Shown here one piece after another: positions 48,845 through 61,413 of a stretch of DNA of 64,000 nt. Source of the DNA: Caprella mutica (lineage: Eukaryota > Arthropoda > Malacostraca > Amphipoda > Caprellidae); the NCBI GenBank assembly GCA_947561585.1, contig CANNZV010001040.1, positions 1 to 64,000 on the forward strand, written 5' to 3'. The stretch's first letter is position 1. Each line of letters begins with the position of its first letter. The notes below the pieces were generated by a model that was given only the letters and a program-made list of their open reading frames with translations, did not search any database and was not told where the DNA came from. The position numbers and the translations under genes were made by a program.

Positions 48845-50236
48845 ATGCATATGACTATATTAAATATAGTATATATTATATTTACACATACATATAACTA
48901 TATTAAATATAGTATATATTATATTTACACAGACATATAACTATATTAAATATAGTATATATTATATTTACACATACATATAACTATATTAAATATAGTA
49001 TATATTATATTTACACATACATATAACTATATTAAATATAGTATATATTATATTTACACAGACATATAACTATATTAAATATAGTACATATATATTATAT
49101 TTACACATACATATAACTATATTAAATATAGTATATATTAAATTTACACAGACATATACCTATATTAAATATAGTATATATTAAATTTACACAGACATAT
49201 ACCTATATTAAATATAGTATATATTATATTTACACAGACATATAACTATATTAAATATAGTATATATTATATTTACACATACATATACCTATATTAAATA
49301 TAGTATATATTATATTTACACATACATATACCTATATTAAATATAGTATATATTATATTTACACATACATATACCTTTATTAAATATAGTATATATTAAA
49401 TTTACACAGACATATACCTATATTAAATATAGTATATATTATATTTACACAGACATATAACTATATTAAATATAGTATATATTATATTTACACATACATA
49501 TACCTATATTAAATATAGTATATATTATATTTACACAGACATATAACTATATTAAATATAGTATATATTATATTTACGCATACATATACCTATATTAAAT
49601 ATAGTATATATTAAATTTACGCAGACATATAACTATATTAAATATAGTTTATATCATATTTACACAGACATATACCTATATTAAATATAGTATATATTAT
49701 ATTTACACAGACATATAACTATATTAAATATAGTATATATTATATTTACACATACATATACCTATATTAAATATAGTATATATTATATTTACACAGACAT
49801 ATAACTATATTAAATATAGTATATATTATATTTACACATACATATACCTATATTAAATATAGTATATATTAAATTTACACAGACATATAACTATATTAAA
49901 TATAGTATATATTATATTTACACATACATATACCTATACTAAATATAGTATATATTAAATTTACACAGACATATAACTATATTAAATATAGTATATATTA
50001 TATTTACACATACATATACCTATATTAAATATAGTATATATTATATTTACACAGACATATAACTATATTAAATATAGTATATATTAAATTTACACAGACA
50101 TATAACTATATTAAATATAGTATATATTAAATTTACACAGACATATAACTATATTAAATATAGTATATATTAAATTTACACAGACATATAACTATATTAA
50201 ATATAGTATATATTATATTTACACAGACATATAACT
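48845..50236 (+). repeat. 43-bp palindromic AT-rich minisatellite, about 32 units
   Basis: Each unit contains the palindrome ACTATATTAAATATAGT and the link TTTACACAGACATATA or TTTACACATACATATA. ACATA units tend to carry ACCTATATT and AGACATA units AACTATATT, and the two types alternate in much of the array. Confidence 0.94.
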
Positions 50237-50399
50237 GTATTAAGCTGAATGTTGCATTTTTATAGAACTATGTAAATTTAATTGGAATATTTCAGATAAT
50301 TATAATTACGTTCAAGAAGAAGTTTTAAATTATTTATGATGAAATTGTAAAAGTAATGAAGATTTTATTAAAAATTTCTCAGTCAGAATTGGATATGCT

Positions 50400-50840
50400 G
50401 TCTGTCTCTTCCTCTTTATCTCTTCCTCTTTATCTTTTCCTCTTTATCTTTTCCTCTTCATCTTTTCCTCTTTATCTATTCCTCTATGTCTCTTCCTCTT
50501 CGTCTCTTCCTCTTCGTCTCTTCCTCTTCGTCTCTTCCTCTTTGTCTCTTCCTCTTTATCTCTTCCTCTTTATCTCTTCCTCTGTGTCTCTTCCTCTTCG
50601 TCTCTTCCTCTTTGTCTCTTCCACTTTATCTCTTCCTCTGTATCTCTTTCTCTTTGTCTCTTCCTCTTTATCTCTTCCTCTTTGTCTATTTCCCTTTATC
50701 TCTTCCTCTTTGTCTCTTCCTCTTTGTCTCTTCCTCTTTGTCTCTTCCTCTTTGTCTCTTCCTCTTTATCTCTTCCTCTTTGTCTATTTCCCTTTATCTC
50801 TTCCTCTTTGTCTCTTTCCCTTTATCTCTTCCTTTTTATG
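50400..50840 (+). repeat. 14-bp pyrimidine minisatellite, about 31 units
   Basis: The unit is TCTCTTCCTCTTTG with TTATC and TTCGTC variants. The plus strand is nearly all pyrimidine. The 175-residue Leu/Ser/Phe frame is a by-product. Confidence 0.92.
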
Positions 50841-51324
50841 TCTTGCTCTAGTTGACAGACGTTTCGTCGACAAATGTTCATAAAATGTATATTAACAAAC
50901 AAATAAACAAATAAACTCAAATTTTTCTTGGAGGGGATTTTTAATTTTTGTTTCTTACATGATCAAAATTTGAAAATGGGATACCGTTTCATTTTCTACT
51001 TAGAGCTAACTACTTGTTTCTAAGAATCACTTTATGGTAAAAAAAAATAATCTAAAATATCGATAAACATTCAACGGAGAATTTTTTTATAAAATCTTGT
51101 AATATATTATCAAATCTAAATTTCAATTATTTTTTCTATGAAGGATTTAGATTTATATTCAAAGTCCGAATTCTTGGACAGCTGCACAAGAAATAAAATC
51201 ATTAATTTCCGCTAACTTAACTGATAACTTGTAACTAATGATATTTATAATACATTTTTTTTAAATCAAGAAGTACTATAAAATTTAGTTAGTGAATTAG
51301 TTCTAAGCACGTTACTTTAATATC
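50841..51324. other. AT-rich sequence, no feature seen
   Basis: Nothing is recognised. Confidence 0.4.
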
Positions 51325-51897
51325 TATTTCACAGACAGTACATGTCTGATAGTACATGTCTGATAGTACATGTCTGATAGTACATGTCTGATAGTACATG
51401 TCTAATAGTACATGTCTAACAGTACATGTTTAACAGTATACATGTCTAACAGTACATGTCTAACAGTACATGTCTAACAGTACATGTCTAACAGTACATG
51501 TCTGATAGTACATGTCTAATAGTACATGTCTAACAGTACATGTCTAACAGTACATGTCTAACAGAACATGTCTAACAGTACATGTCTAACAGTACATGTC
51601 TAACAGTACATGTCTAACAGTACATGTCTAACAGTACATGTCTAACAGTACATGTCTAACAGTACATGTCTAACAGATGTCTAACAGTACATGTCTAACA
51701 GTACATGTCTAATAGTACATGTCTAACAGTACATGTCTAATAGTACATGTCTAACAGTACATGTCTAACAGTACATGTCTAACAGTACATGTCTAACAGT
51801 ACATGTCTAACAGTACATGTCTAACAGTACATGTCTAACAGTACATGTCTAATAGTACATGTCTAACAGTACATGTCTAACAGTACATGTCTAACAC
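51325..51897 (+). repeat. 14-bp minisatellite, about 40 units
   Basis: The unit is TAACAGTACATGTC with GATAG and AATAG variants. It contains the overlapping palindromes GTAC and ACATGT. Confidence 0.94.
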
Positions 51898-52374
51898 AGA
51901 CTATCAGATAAGAGGTTGTTATTGAAGCATTTATTGATGAAAAGTCAACGCTATAATTTAATATTTATATTATATACAATTCTCGCATTGAGCTGGAAAT
52001 AACATTCAGTTTATCGACAAATTTTCCTTTGAAATTCACATCTGTTGATAAATGCAGTCGATAATAACCGATAATAACCGATAATGATGAATAACCGATA
52101 ATAAATCAGACACACGATATCGATTAACTTATTTTTTGGTTCATTGATACTCATTTCTTCTTTTCATTAATTATCGATTAGATAAATTAGATTATTTCAA
52201 TGCATGTCTATCAAAAATATTTATTCCAAGAATTCAGCCTTTTTTAGGTGAACGTTGTAGTTCTTAGACACACGCAGTACTCGGAAAGTGCGTGTTGCCA
52301 TTTTCTTGAACCTATCCGTCCTTTAGAAGATAGGTTCATGGCGGCATTCATTTATCAACTTATTATTCGCACAA
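51898..52374. other. No supported feature
   Basis: A short run of CGATAATAAC words lies at 52062-52105. A 60-residue frame at 52248-52430 is not convincing. Confidence 0.4.
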
Positions 52375-52690
52375 CTCAAGAAGTGTACAACCAAATTGTT
52401 TTAGTCATTATCCAGAACCCATTTGGTTAGATTTTTGGAATGATCAGGCGAAAGGTCAAGGTCAAGGCCATTTATAGCTCAATAAATCAAAAAGTATTCA
52501 ACCAAATTGCCTGAAACTTAGTGGGACGATTGGTCATTATCTAGGAACTTGCTTATTAGATTTTGGGAGCGAACGGGTCAAAGCATGAGGTCAAGGTCAT
52601 TTATAACTCAAGGGGTATTTGGATGGTCAAGGTTATTTATAAGAGGTGGCGAAGGCATGAGATCTACCTAGTACCCGATCTCTAATTTTA
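52375..52690 (-). mobile_element. tRNA-like SINE, copy 4, inverted and worn
   Basis: On the plus strand AAAGGTCAAGGTCAAGGC, CAACCAAATTGCCTGAAA and TTTTGGGAGCGAACGGGTC are complements of the SINE segments. GAGATCTACCTAGTACCC at the right end is the worn head. Confidence 0.55.
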
Positions 52691-52752
52691 TATTTTTACA
52701 CCCACTTTCCGAAAACTGTTAGTCTAATTGGGTGTTCCAGTTGAAAATCCAT

Positions 52753-52861
52753 TAGGGTAGGATACTAATTATCGGTCTGTTTCACATCTTCGGTCATATA
52801 AGAAAACGACATATAATAATCATTATTATTCCGTTTTTAATTACTAACCAGGTATCGTAAG
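52753..52861. mobile_element. Left half of an ATTATCGGTC MITE fused to a 48-bp array
   Basis: TAGGGTAGGATACTAATTAT and CGGTCTGTTTCACATCTTC match the left ends of the MITEs at 31411 and 40714. The sequence then reaches a worn core (GGTATCGTAAGTACCAATC) and passes directly into the array. No right end is found. Confidence 0.7.
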
Positions 52862-54396
52862 TACCAATCAAATCAATATGATACCTAATCAATCATTAGG
52901 CATCATAAGTACCAATCAAATCAATATGATACCTAATCAATCATTAGGCATCATAAGTACCAATCAAATCAATATGATACCTAATCAATCATTAGGCATC
53001 ATAAGTACCAATCAAATCAATATGATACCTAATCAATCATTAGGCATCATAAGTACCAATCAAAGCAATATGATACCTAATCAATCATTAGGCATCATAA
53101 GTACCAATCAAATCAATATGATACCTAATCAATCATTAGGTATCATAAATACCAATCAAATCAATATGATACCTAATCAATCATTAGGCATCATAAGTAC
53201 CAATCAAATCAATATGATACCTAATCAATCATTAGGTATCATAAGTACCAATCAAATCAATATGATACCTAATCAATCATTAGGCATCATAAATATCAAT
53301 CAAATCAATATGATACCTAATCAATCATTAGGCATCATAAATACCAAAAAAATCAATATGATACCTAATCAATCATTAGGCATCATAAATACCAATCAAA
53401 TCAATATGATACCTAATCAATCATTAGGCATCATAAGTACCAATCAAATCAATATGATACCTAATAAATCATTAGGCATCATAAATACCAATCAAATCAA
53501 TATGATACCTAATGAATCATTAGGCATCATAAATACCAATCAAATCAATATGATACCTAATCAATCATTAGGCATCATAAGTACCAATCAAATCAATATG
53601 ATACCTAATAAATCATTAGGCATCATAAATACCAATCAAATCAATATGATACCTAATAAATCATTAGGCATCATAAATACCAATCAAATCAATATGATAC
53701 CTAATCAATCATTAGGCATCATAAGTACCAATCAAATCAATATGATACCTAATAAATCATTAGGCATCATAAATACCAATCAAATCAATATGATACCTAA
53801 TAAATCATTAGGCATCATAAATACCAATCAAATCAATATGATACCTAATCAATCATTAGGCATCATAAGTACCAATCAAATCAATATGATACCTAATCAA
53901 TCATTAGGCATCATAAATACCAATCAAATCAATATGATACCTAATGAATCATTAGGCATCATAAATACCAATCAAATCAATATGATACCTAATAAATCAT
54001 TAGGTATCATAAATACCAATCAAATCAATATGATACCTAATAAATCATTAGGCATCATAAATACCAATCAAATCAATATGTTACCTAATCAATCATTAGG
54101 CATCATAAATACCAATCAAATCAATATGATACCTAATCAATCATTAGGCATCATAAATACCAATCAAATCAATATGATACCTAATAAATCATTAGGCAGC
54201 ATAAATACCAATCAAATCAATATGATACCTAATAAATCATTAGGTATCATAAATACCAATTAAATCAATATGATACCTAATCAATCATTAGGCATCATAA
54301 ATACCAATCAAATCAATATGATACCTAATCAATCATTAGCTATCATAAATACCAATCAAGTCAATATGATTCCTAATCAATCATTAGGCATCATAT
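52862..54396 (+). repeat. 48-bp minisatellite, about 32 units
   Basis: Each unit holds GATACCTAAT, a 5-base loop (CAATC, AAATC or GAATC) and ATTAGGCATC, a hairpin with one A:C mismatch. It is perfect in units that read ATTAGGTATC. The rest is ATAAGTACCAATCAAATCAA. The 461-residue frame is open only because 48 is divisible by three. Confidence 0.95.
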
Positions 54397-54510
54397 ATTC
54401 CATGTTACCCACACTCTTCGGTATAAATTATTTTCAGTGACTGTTATTCCGTCTATTGAATATCCTAAGGGAATTATTTATAATTCCATTTGACTATCAT
54501 GATTAGAGGT

Positions 54511-55290
54511 ACACACTTAGAAAACACATACACTTTCACTTAGAAAACACATACACTTTCACTTAGAAAATACATACACTTTCACTTAGAAAACACATAC
54601 ACTTTCACTTAGAAAACACATACACTTTCACTTAGAAAATACATACACTTTCACTTAAAAAACACATACACTTTCACTTAGAAAACACATACACTTTCAC
54701 TTAGAAAACACATACACTTTCACTTAGAAAACACATACACTTTCACTTAGAAAATACATACACTTTCACTTAGAAAACACATACACTTTCACTTAGAAAA
54801 CACATACACTTTCACTTAGAAAACACATACACTTTCACTTAGAAAACACATACACTTTCACTTAGAAAATACATACACTTTCATTTAAAAAAACACATAC
54901 ACTTTCACTTAGAAAACACATACACTTTCACTTAGAAAACACATACACTTTCACTTAGAAAATACATACACTTTCACTTAGAAAACACATACACTTTCAC
55001 TTAGAAAACACATACACTTTCACTTAGAAAACACATACACTTTCACTTAGAAAACACATACACTTTCACTTAGAAAATACATACACTTTCACTTAAAAAA
55101 CACATACACTTTCACTTAGAAAACACATACACTTTCACTTAGAAAACACATACACTTTCACTTAGAAAACACATACACTTTCACTTAGAAAACACATACA
55201 CTTTCACTTAGAAAATACATACACTTTCACTTAAAAAACACATACACTTTCACTTAGAAAACACATACACTTTCACTTAGAAAACACATA
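54511..55290 (+). repeat. 23-bp minisatellite, about 34 units
   Basis: The unit core is CACTTAGAAAACACATAC, followed by ACTTT. AATAC and TTAAAAAAC variants recur roughly every six units. Confidence 0.94.
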
Positions 55291-56464
55291 CACACACTAA
55301 AAGTCTTTGAGTAAATTATCTGCAATAAACTTCAACCGACGTGTGTTTTTTTAACCATTTTGCATGTAATTGCTAATAAATTGTATGCATTGATACAGTG
55401 TGTAATATTAATAACTCTTCCTCTCTGATTGAATAGATTAATACTCAATGGAAGGCTCATTTATTTTCAAGAAGTTTATTAAAATAACAAAGGTTTTTTT
55501 ATTATTCTGTTTTCGAATGGAAAGATGTTTATCCATCGTCAAGAACAAGAGGTGAAAAACATGGACTAAACAACTGATTTTTTTTTTCGTAATTAAATTT
55601 AAAACTATTAAAATTATAAATAATTTTTTTTATAATAGACTACCTAAGGGATAGTGAGTTTATGTAGGTAATAGGTATCCAACATGCAAGAATTGGTTAG
55701 ATAATTCATTGTTCAGTCCAGGTTTTTAGCCTCTTGTTCCTGGTGATGAATAGACATCTTTCTATTCGAAAGCTCGAATTCTAAGAAAATGCCTTCAACA
55801 TTAAGATTTTAATAACTGTCTTGCAATCCCTTTGTGTGTTTAAATGGTTTTAATGAAGGAGTTCATAATTTCGGCTCATGAACTGTGCAATATTCAACCA
55901 TATATTTACAGCGAGAAAAAGCTCTTCTAATATCCAGTGATTGTTGTTATTAGCTTTAACAGACTTCTCTTTTTATAAATTAAATCTAATGTAAAGAAAC
56001 ATCGCACTGTTCATACATTTAATAAGACGTACAGTTGTCGGGAAGTGGGTGTTATCATTGGTCATGATGTGTTGGCCAGATTTAGAAAATATTTTGAATT
56101 TTTTTTTTAAATTAAATTTTTCAGGTGCATGAAAATCTTAGTTAAACGATAATAATAATGTTATAACATTTCTCCTTCAGGTTAACACTATTTGTAGTAT
56201 GAAAATGAATGACATGAATGGTAAAATGAAGACCAGTGAATGAAATTAGGGGATATTTGAAAACTCAATTTAGAAATTAGAAATGAGAACAGTTGTTATT
56301 TGAAGACTGATTTAGAAATTAGAAAGGTTCGTTAGTGAGGATAGAGAATTAGAACTCACTTTAGAAATCTTGTATCTCCTAGACAGGAATAAAAATGGTA
56401 GACATTTCGTCTTCTTAAATAACTTCACAGTGAATTAATATACGGTAGTGACACAAAAGAAAAT
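55291..56464. other. Upstream flank of the Dpr-like exon 1
   Basis: It contains the foldback at 55510-55778. I see no clear promoter. Confidence 0.4.
55510..55778. mobile_element. Foldback element, CTTTCGAAT family
   Basis: The left arm has CGAATGGAAAGATGTTTATC and AACAAGAGGTGAAAAACATG. The right arm is its diverged complement, ending CTTTCTATTCGAAAGCTCG. A related single arm lies at 11775-11857. Confidence 0.65.
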
Positions 56465-56540
56465 ATGAAAATAAATAAATCAACTCAAAGTTTTTTCTAC
56501 ATGTTAGTCATCCTCTTGGTTCTACAACCAACTTATAAAG
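56465..56540 (+). CDS. Dpr-like Ig superfamily gene, exon 1 (start codon and signal peptide)
   Basis: This exon encodes 25 residues plus one base, with a basic/polar start followed by a hydrophobic core (FFYMLVILLVL), as expected of a secretory signal peptide. The ATG at 56465 is the first in its frame after an in-frame TAA at 56420-56422. The exon ends at ...TATAAAG followed by the strong donor GTGAGT at 56541, leaving the frame in phase 1. The exon at 61414 begins with the two bases needed to complete that codon (G+AA, Glu), so the exons join without a stop. An AG at 56429-56430 could be the acceptor of an upstream 5' UTR exon, but I cannot show this. Signal peptide and phase match are seen in the sequence; that both exons belong to one gene is inference. 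Confidence 0.6.
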
Positions 56541-56660
56541 GTGAGTGCCCAGAGATAAATTATTGTGGGTCATAGAAGATTGAGCCTGTCAAATTTACTA
56601 GAGGTGTATGAATCTAAATATTTTATATAAAAATTATTTAAGAAGACGGTGATTACTGTT

Positions 56661-57159
56661 TAAAGTCAGTTCCGAGTTATTGCACAGTTCGTCATTTTGG
56701 ATCATATAAGTAAAAATGTGTAATAAGTATTATTTAATTTATAATGTTATTCGTATTTCTGATACCGGCAGCTATCAGGAATACCAGTTCAATGAAAAGT
56801 TAAAATTAAAATAATTATTACTATGTAGGACAGTACCTGTTATTGAATCTAAATTATATTCGAATGAAATTATGTATTATGGACACACATATTCTGATTA
56901 AACAAAAAATATCTCAAAAGCCAAAATGTAATTTTTTTTCAAATAATTAGTGTCAATTATTATTGTAGCCCGTAGTCACGATACAGCCACAGATGATTTG
57001 TTTTTCCTTTTAATATGTATTTCTTAATAAAAAGTGTGACACACGGACAGACAGACAGACGGACGCGGCTCTTATTATAGTATAGAGTACAGACTATAGA
57101 TTATTCATTCTTTCTTACATGACCTAAAATGTGGATCCGTCCGAAACTCAAAAATTACC
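56661..57159. mobile_element. Degenerate foldback element of the TTCCGAGTTAT family, in intron 1
   Basis: The left end has AGTTCCGAGTTATTGCACAG and the right end has a diverged complement (GTGGATCCGTCCGAAACTC). A worn palindromic core lies at about 56755-56790. GACAGACAGACGGACG at about 57045 looks like part of a second repeat. Confidence 0.45.
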
Positions 57160-57604
57160 TTTAAACATTATTTTAATTCATAAAGATGACCAATGAAGAT
57201 GATGATTTTTAGTTAGTATTGGAATATAAATATCATAGATCATTTTAGAGTTAATACAGCATATATGTAGTAGGTACAACATGAAGAGTATTCCTTTTTC
57301 AGAAACATCTCAGACAGAATAAAAAATGCGACTACATGTCAATGAATAATAAATTATTGCCTCTCTAGATAAGTCATTTCTTGACATAGAAAAAATTCTA
57401 ATTCTACTCCAATGTTCCTCTATGTTCAATACCATTTTGTGTTCTCTCAAGACTGTTTCTTATGAATGTGTATAGTAGTGAATAAAGTAGATGTTAGACT
57501 CTAAACAATTAGGAAAAAGATTTGAGTAATAAAAGTATTTTATCCAGATGATTTCCTCGTTATTTATTGACCCTGTTTATCGAGTCAAATTGACCTACAA
57601 TGGT

Positions 57605-58030
57605 CAAAGTGACCTCATTTCTAGATAATATGACCTTATTTCTAGATAGTATGACCTCATTTCTAGGTAATCTGACCTCATTTCTAGGTAATCTGACCTC
57701 ATTTCTAGGTAATCTGACCTCATTTCTAGGTAATCTGACCTCATTTCTAGGTAATTTGACCTCATTTCTAGGTAATTTGACCTCATTTCTAGGTAATATG
57801 ACCTCCTTTCTAGGTAATTTGACCTCATTTCTAGGTTATATGACCTCATTTCTAGGTAATATGACCTCATTTCTAGGAAATATGACCTCATTTCTAGGTA
57901 ATATGACCTCATTTCTAGGTAATATGACATCCTTTCTATTTAATATGACCTCATTTCTAAGTAATATGACCTCCTTTCTATTTAAAATTATCTTTTATCT
58001 AGCTAAAAATGACCTCATTTCTAGTTAAAA
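57605..58030 (+). repeat. 21-bp minisatellite, about 20 units, in Dpr-like intron 1
   Basis: The unit core is CTCATTTCTAGGTAATAT, joined by GAC, so TGACCTCA recurs every 21 bases. The units near 57900-58030 are more diverged. The 142-residue frame through it is an effect of the period. Confidence 0.92.
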
Positions 58031-58212
58031 CCAACATTAATTTTGAATGTTTCATTTTGCACGCTCTCTGGTTGGCTCAATAATTCTGAAACACTCTGAA
58101 CTTTAACAAAAAGTTTGCTATAAACATATTAAGTACATCCTAAATAAGGTTTGAGATAACAAATTAAAATCAATCCATTATCTACTTAGTGAAAAAGAAC
58201 AGTGACCTGTTA

Positions 58213-58413
58213 TCGGGTCATGAATAGGGTTGTGACAATATGCGTTTAAAATCATAGATCCTGAAAATATTATAGACGAATTGAATTAAAGAGTATTTAA
58301 TCGTTCTAAACCAGCGGTATATAGTATTCGATACCATTTCATTTCGTTTTATCCATTATATTCTTAAGATCTATGATTTTAAACGCACATTGTCACAACC
58401 CTGATCATGACCC
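58213..58413. mobile_element. Small foldback element in Dpr-like intron 1
   Basis: CGGGTCATGAATAGGGTTGT at 58213 and its near complement, ending ACCCTGATCATGACCC at 58413, bracket about 110 bases. The arms also share CGTTTAAAATCATAGATC. No transposase is present. Confidence 0.65.
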
Positions 58414-58810
58414 AAGCAACCAAAGTTAATGGGTCCATGTTGGCACTTGGTTGCCAAATCGTATTGGTACTGTTTAGGTTTTTGCAAAATGGGCCAACAT
58501 GGTGACAGCATGACTGGGCTGTTATGTTGAAACCATCTTGTCACAAGATCAAGTTGGCCCATGTTTATCAAGTTTCAGCCATATAATGTTGATACTCTAC
58601 ATATTAGTCAGGTTGGGCCAATATGACAATTCAATGGGATGGATTCGCCACATTGAACCAACCTTCTCCCAAGGTAACATTCCATGAGAATGGAAAACCA
58701 CATTATCCCAATGTAATTTCTGGTCTACTTTTCAGTCTGCCATCTCTTGCCCATCTAACCATCTAGTGCCCATGTTGGCAAAATGTGTCATGGTTGCTTG
58801 GTACATGACC
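58414..58810. repeat. Unclassified element with ends related to CAAGCAACCA
   Basis: This stretch is richer in GC than its surroundings. It has AAGCAACCA near its left end and TGGTTGCTTGG near its right, and GGGCCAACATGG-like words occur inside. It may be a short DNA element. The class is unknown. Confidence 0.35.
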
Positions 58811-58984
58811 CGTTGCAAAGGTCAAATTCGAGTCATTTTACCCCCATCCTTTTCTCTATTCACCCATACCTACTCTATTCAATGTGCTTTTAATAATCAA
58901 TTCTCTTAGGAAATAAAATCAACAAAGCAAACACTATATAACCATAATAAATTGAGAGAAAAATAGAGTGAAGGATCTATCTGA

Positions 58985-59024
58985 CATTTGTGAGTAAAGG
59001 GTATATCTATAGACCCTTTACTCA
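58985..59024. repeat. Short perfect hairpin
   Basis: GTGAGTAAAGGGT and ACCCTTTACTCAC are separated by about 10 bases. Confidence 0.6.
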
Positions 59025-59094
59025 CGTTGAATAAAGGGTCTGAGTGGTAGAAAGATCCTTTAACCGAATCTGAATGGGGAAATATCTCAAAAAT

Positions 59095-59192
59095 ATGACG
59101 GGCAATTGCTCCACCAAATTTCAGGCAATTTGATTGAACACTTTTCGAGTTATCAAAACATAACCTTCCTCAAATTGCGAAGGTAATTATGA
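59095..59192 (+). mobile_element. SINE tail fragment
   Basis: It carries the CACCAAATTTCAGGCAATTT motif and ends in TTGCGAAGGTAAT, as do the longer SINE-like copies in this window. Confidence 0.5.
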
Positions 59193-59472
59193 AGAAAACT
59201 ACGCTATTGCCTTTGAATTTACACCGTTTTACACTGTTAATCATCCTGAGAACTAGGGCACACGATACGGATTCATAATAAATCAAGAAACTGTTCACAA
59301 CACTTATCATTGATATCAGATCGCTTTAATAAATCACCCTAAATATGAAGCTATATAATGTGACATTCCTTTTCGAGGAAATCTTATGTCAAGCGAGAAA
59401 ATCTGTCGCCATCTTTTAGGAATTTGACAGTGAATGAGGAAGTTCTTCGGAACATTTTATATTCTCAAACAT

Positions 59473-61020
59473 TTCATGACGCATTTAAGGCAAAAGTCTT
59501 AGGATATGGAATATTAGATGACGCATTTAAGGCAAGATACTGAGGATATGGAGTATTAGATAATACATTTAAGGCAAGATACTGAGGATATGGAGTATTA
59601 GATAATACATTTAAGGCAAGATACTGAGGATATGGAGTATTAGATAATACATTTAAGGCAAGATACTGAGGATATGGAGTATTAGATAATACATTTAAGG
59701 CAAGATACTGAGGATATGGAGTATTAGATAATACATTTAAGGCAAGATACTGAGGATATGGAGTATTAGATTATACATTTAAGGCAAGATACTGAGGATA
59801 TGGAGTATTAGATAATACATTTAAGGCAAGATACTGAGGATATGGTGTATTAGATAACACATTTAAGGCAAGATATTGAGGATATGAAGTATTAGATTAT
59901 ACATTTAAGGCAAGATACTGAGGATATGGAGTTTTAGATAATACATTTAAGGCAAGATACTGAGGATATGAAGTATTAGATTATACATTTATGGCAAGAT
60001 ACTGAGGATATGAAGTATTAGATTATACATTTAAGGCAAGATACTGAGGATATGGAATATTAGATGACGCATTTAAGGCAAGATACTGAGGATATGGAGT
60101 ATTAGATAATACATTTAAGGCAAGATATTGAGGATATGAAGTATTAGATAACACATTTAAGGCAAGATACTGAGGATATGAAGTATTAGATTATACATTT
60201 AAGGCAAGATACTGAGGATATGAAGTATTAGATTATACATTTAAGGCAAGATACTGAGGATATGGAGTATTAGATAATACATTTAAGGCAAGATACTGAG
60301 GATATGGAGTATTAGATAATACATTTAAGGCAAGATACTGAGGATATGGAGTATTAGATAACACATTTAAGGCAAGATACTGAGGATATGGAGTATTAGA
60401 TAATACATTTAAGGCAAGATACTGAGGATATGAAGTATTAGATGATACATTTAAGGCAAGATACTGAGGATATGGAGTATTAGATAACACATTTAAGGCA
60501 AGATACTGAGGATATGGAGTTTTAGATAATACATTTAAGGCAAGATACTGAGGATATGGAGTTTTAGATAATACATTTAAGGCAAGATACTGAGGATATG
60601 AAGTATTAGATAACACATTTAAGGCAAGATACTGAGGATATGAAGTATTAGATGATACATTTAAGGCAAGATACTGAGGATATGGAGTTTTAGATAATAC
60701 ATTTAAGGCAAGATACTGAGGATATGAAGTATTAGATAAAACATTTAAGGCAAGATACTGAGGATATGAAGTATTAGATTATACATTTAAGGCAAGATAC
60801 TGAGGATATGGAGTATTAGATAATACATTTAAGGCAAGATACTGAGGATATGGAGTATTAGATAATACATTTAAGGCAAGATACTGAGGATATGAAGTAT
60901 TAGATAATACATTTAAGGCAAGATACTGAGGATATGAAGTATTAGATAATACATTTAAGGCAAGATACTGAGGATATGGAGTATTAGATAATACATTTAA
61001 GGCAAGATACTAAGGATATG
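59473..61020 (+). repeat. 42-bp minisatellite, about 37 units, in Dpr-like intron 1
   Basis: The unit core is TGAGGATATGGAGTATTA, followed by GATAATACATTTAAGG. Each unit holds a short inverted repeat, GTATTA-GA-TAATAC. Units vary at a few fixed sites (GGAGT/GAAGT, ATTAG/TTTAG, AATAC/TATAC/AACAC). Its right end is about 390 bases before exon 2. Confidence 0.95.
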
Positions 61021-61385
61021 AAGATAATCAAAACAAACTATACCGAAACTCAAAATTATTTTAAAATTCTTCCTATTTAGTAATTTGAATCTCATTTTCT
61101 TATGAAATGGCAAATTATATATAAATATTTTTCAAAGTAAATTAACTGTTTGAATAATCAACAGTTATTCAAAATATAGCTAAAACATCGATTGATGGAT
61201 GCTATGAAAGAAGATTCCTTTATCTAGCCAACAAAATAGAGTAAAATTAAACAAAAAACCATATTACTCATTCTCAAGTATATCGATCAGACAATAAAAA
61301 TACAATTCAATAGGCTAAGTTGAATTATATTAATAAGATTTTATATATTATTTTATAAGACTCACAAAACACACCAATCATAAAA

Positions 61386-61413
61386 GGCTAAGAGAAATTG
61401 TTTCTATTTTCAG
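61386..61413 (+). promoter_or_regulatory. 3' splice site of Dpr-like exon 2
   Basis: A branch-point-like GGCTAAGAG about 24 bases before the exon is followed by the tract TTGTTTCTATTTTCAG, ending at 61413. Position and phase fit exon 1. Confidence 0.6.

Noticed and set aside
52878..54263. 461-residue frame with 16-residue repeats
   Set aside because: The 48-bp period keeps it open. No signal, domain or start context is seen, and the array looks MITE-derived.
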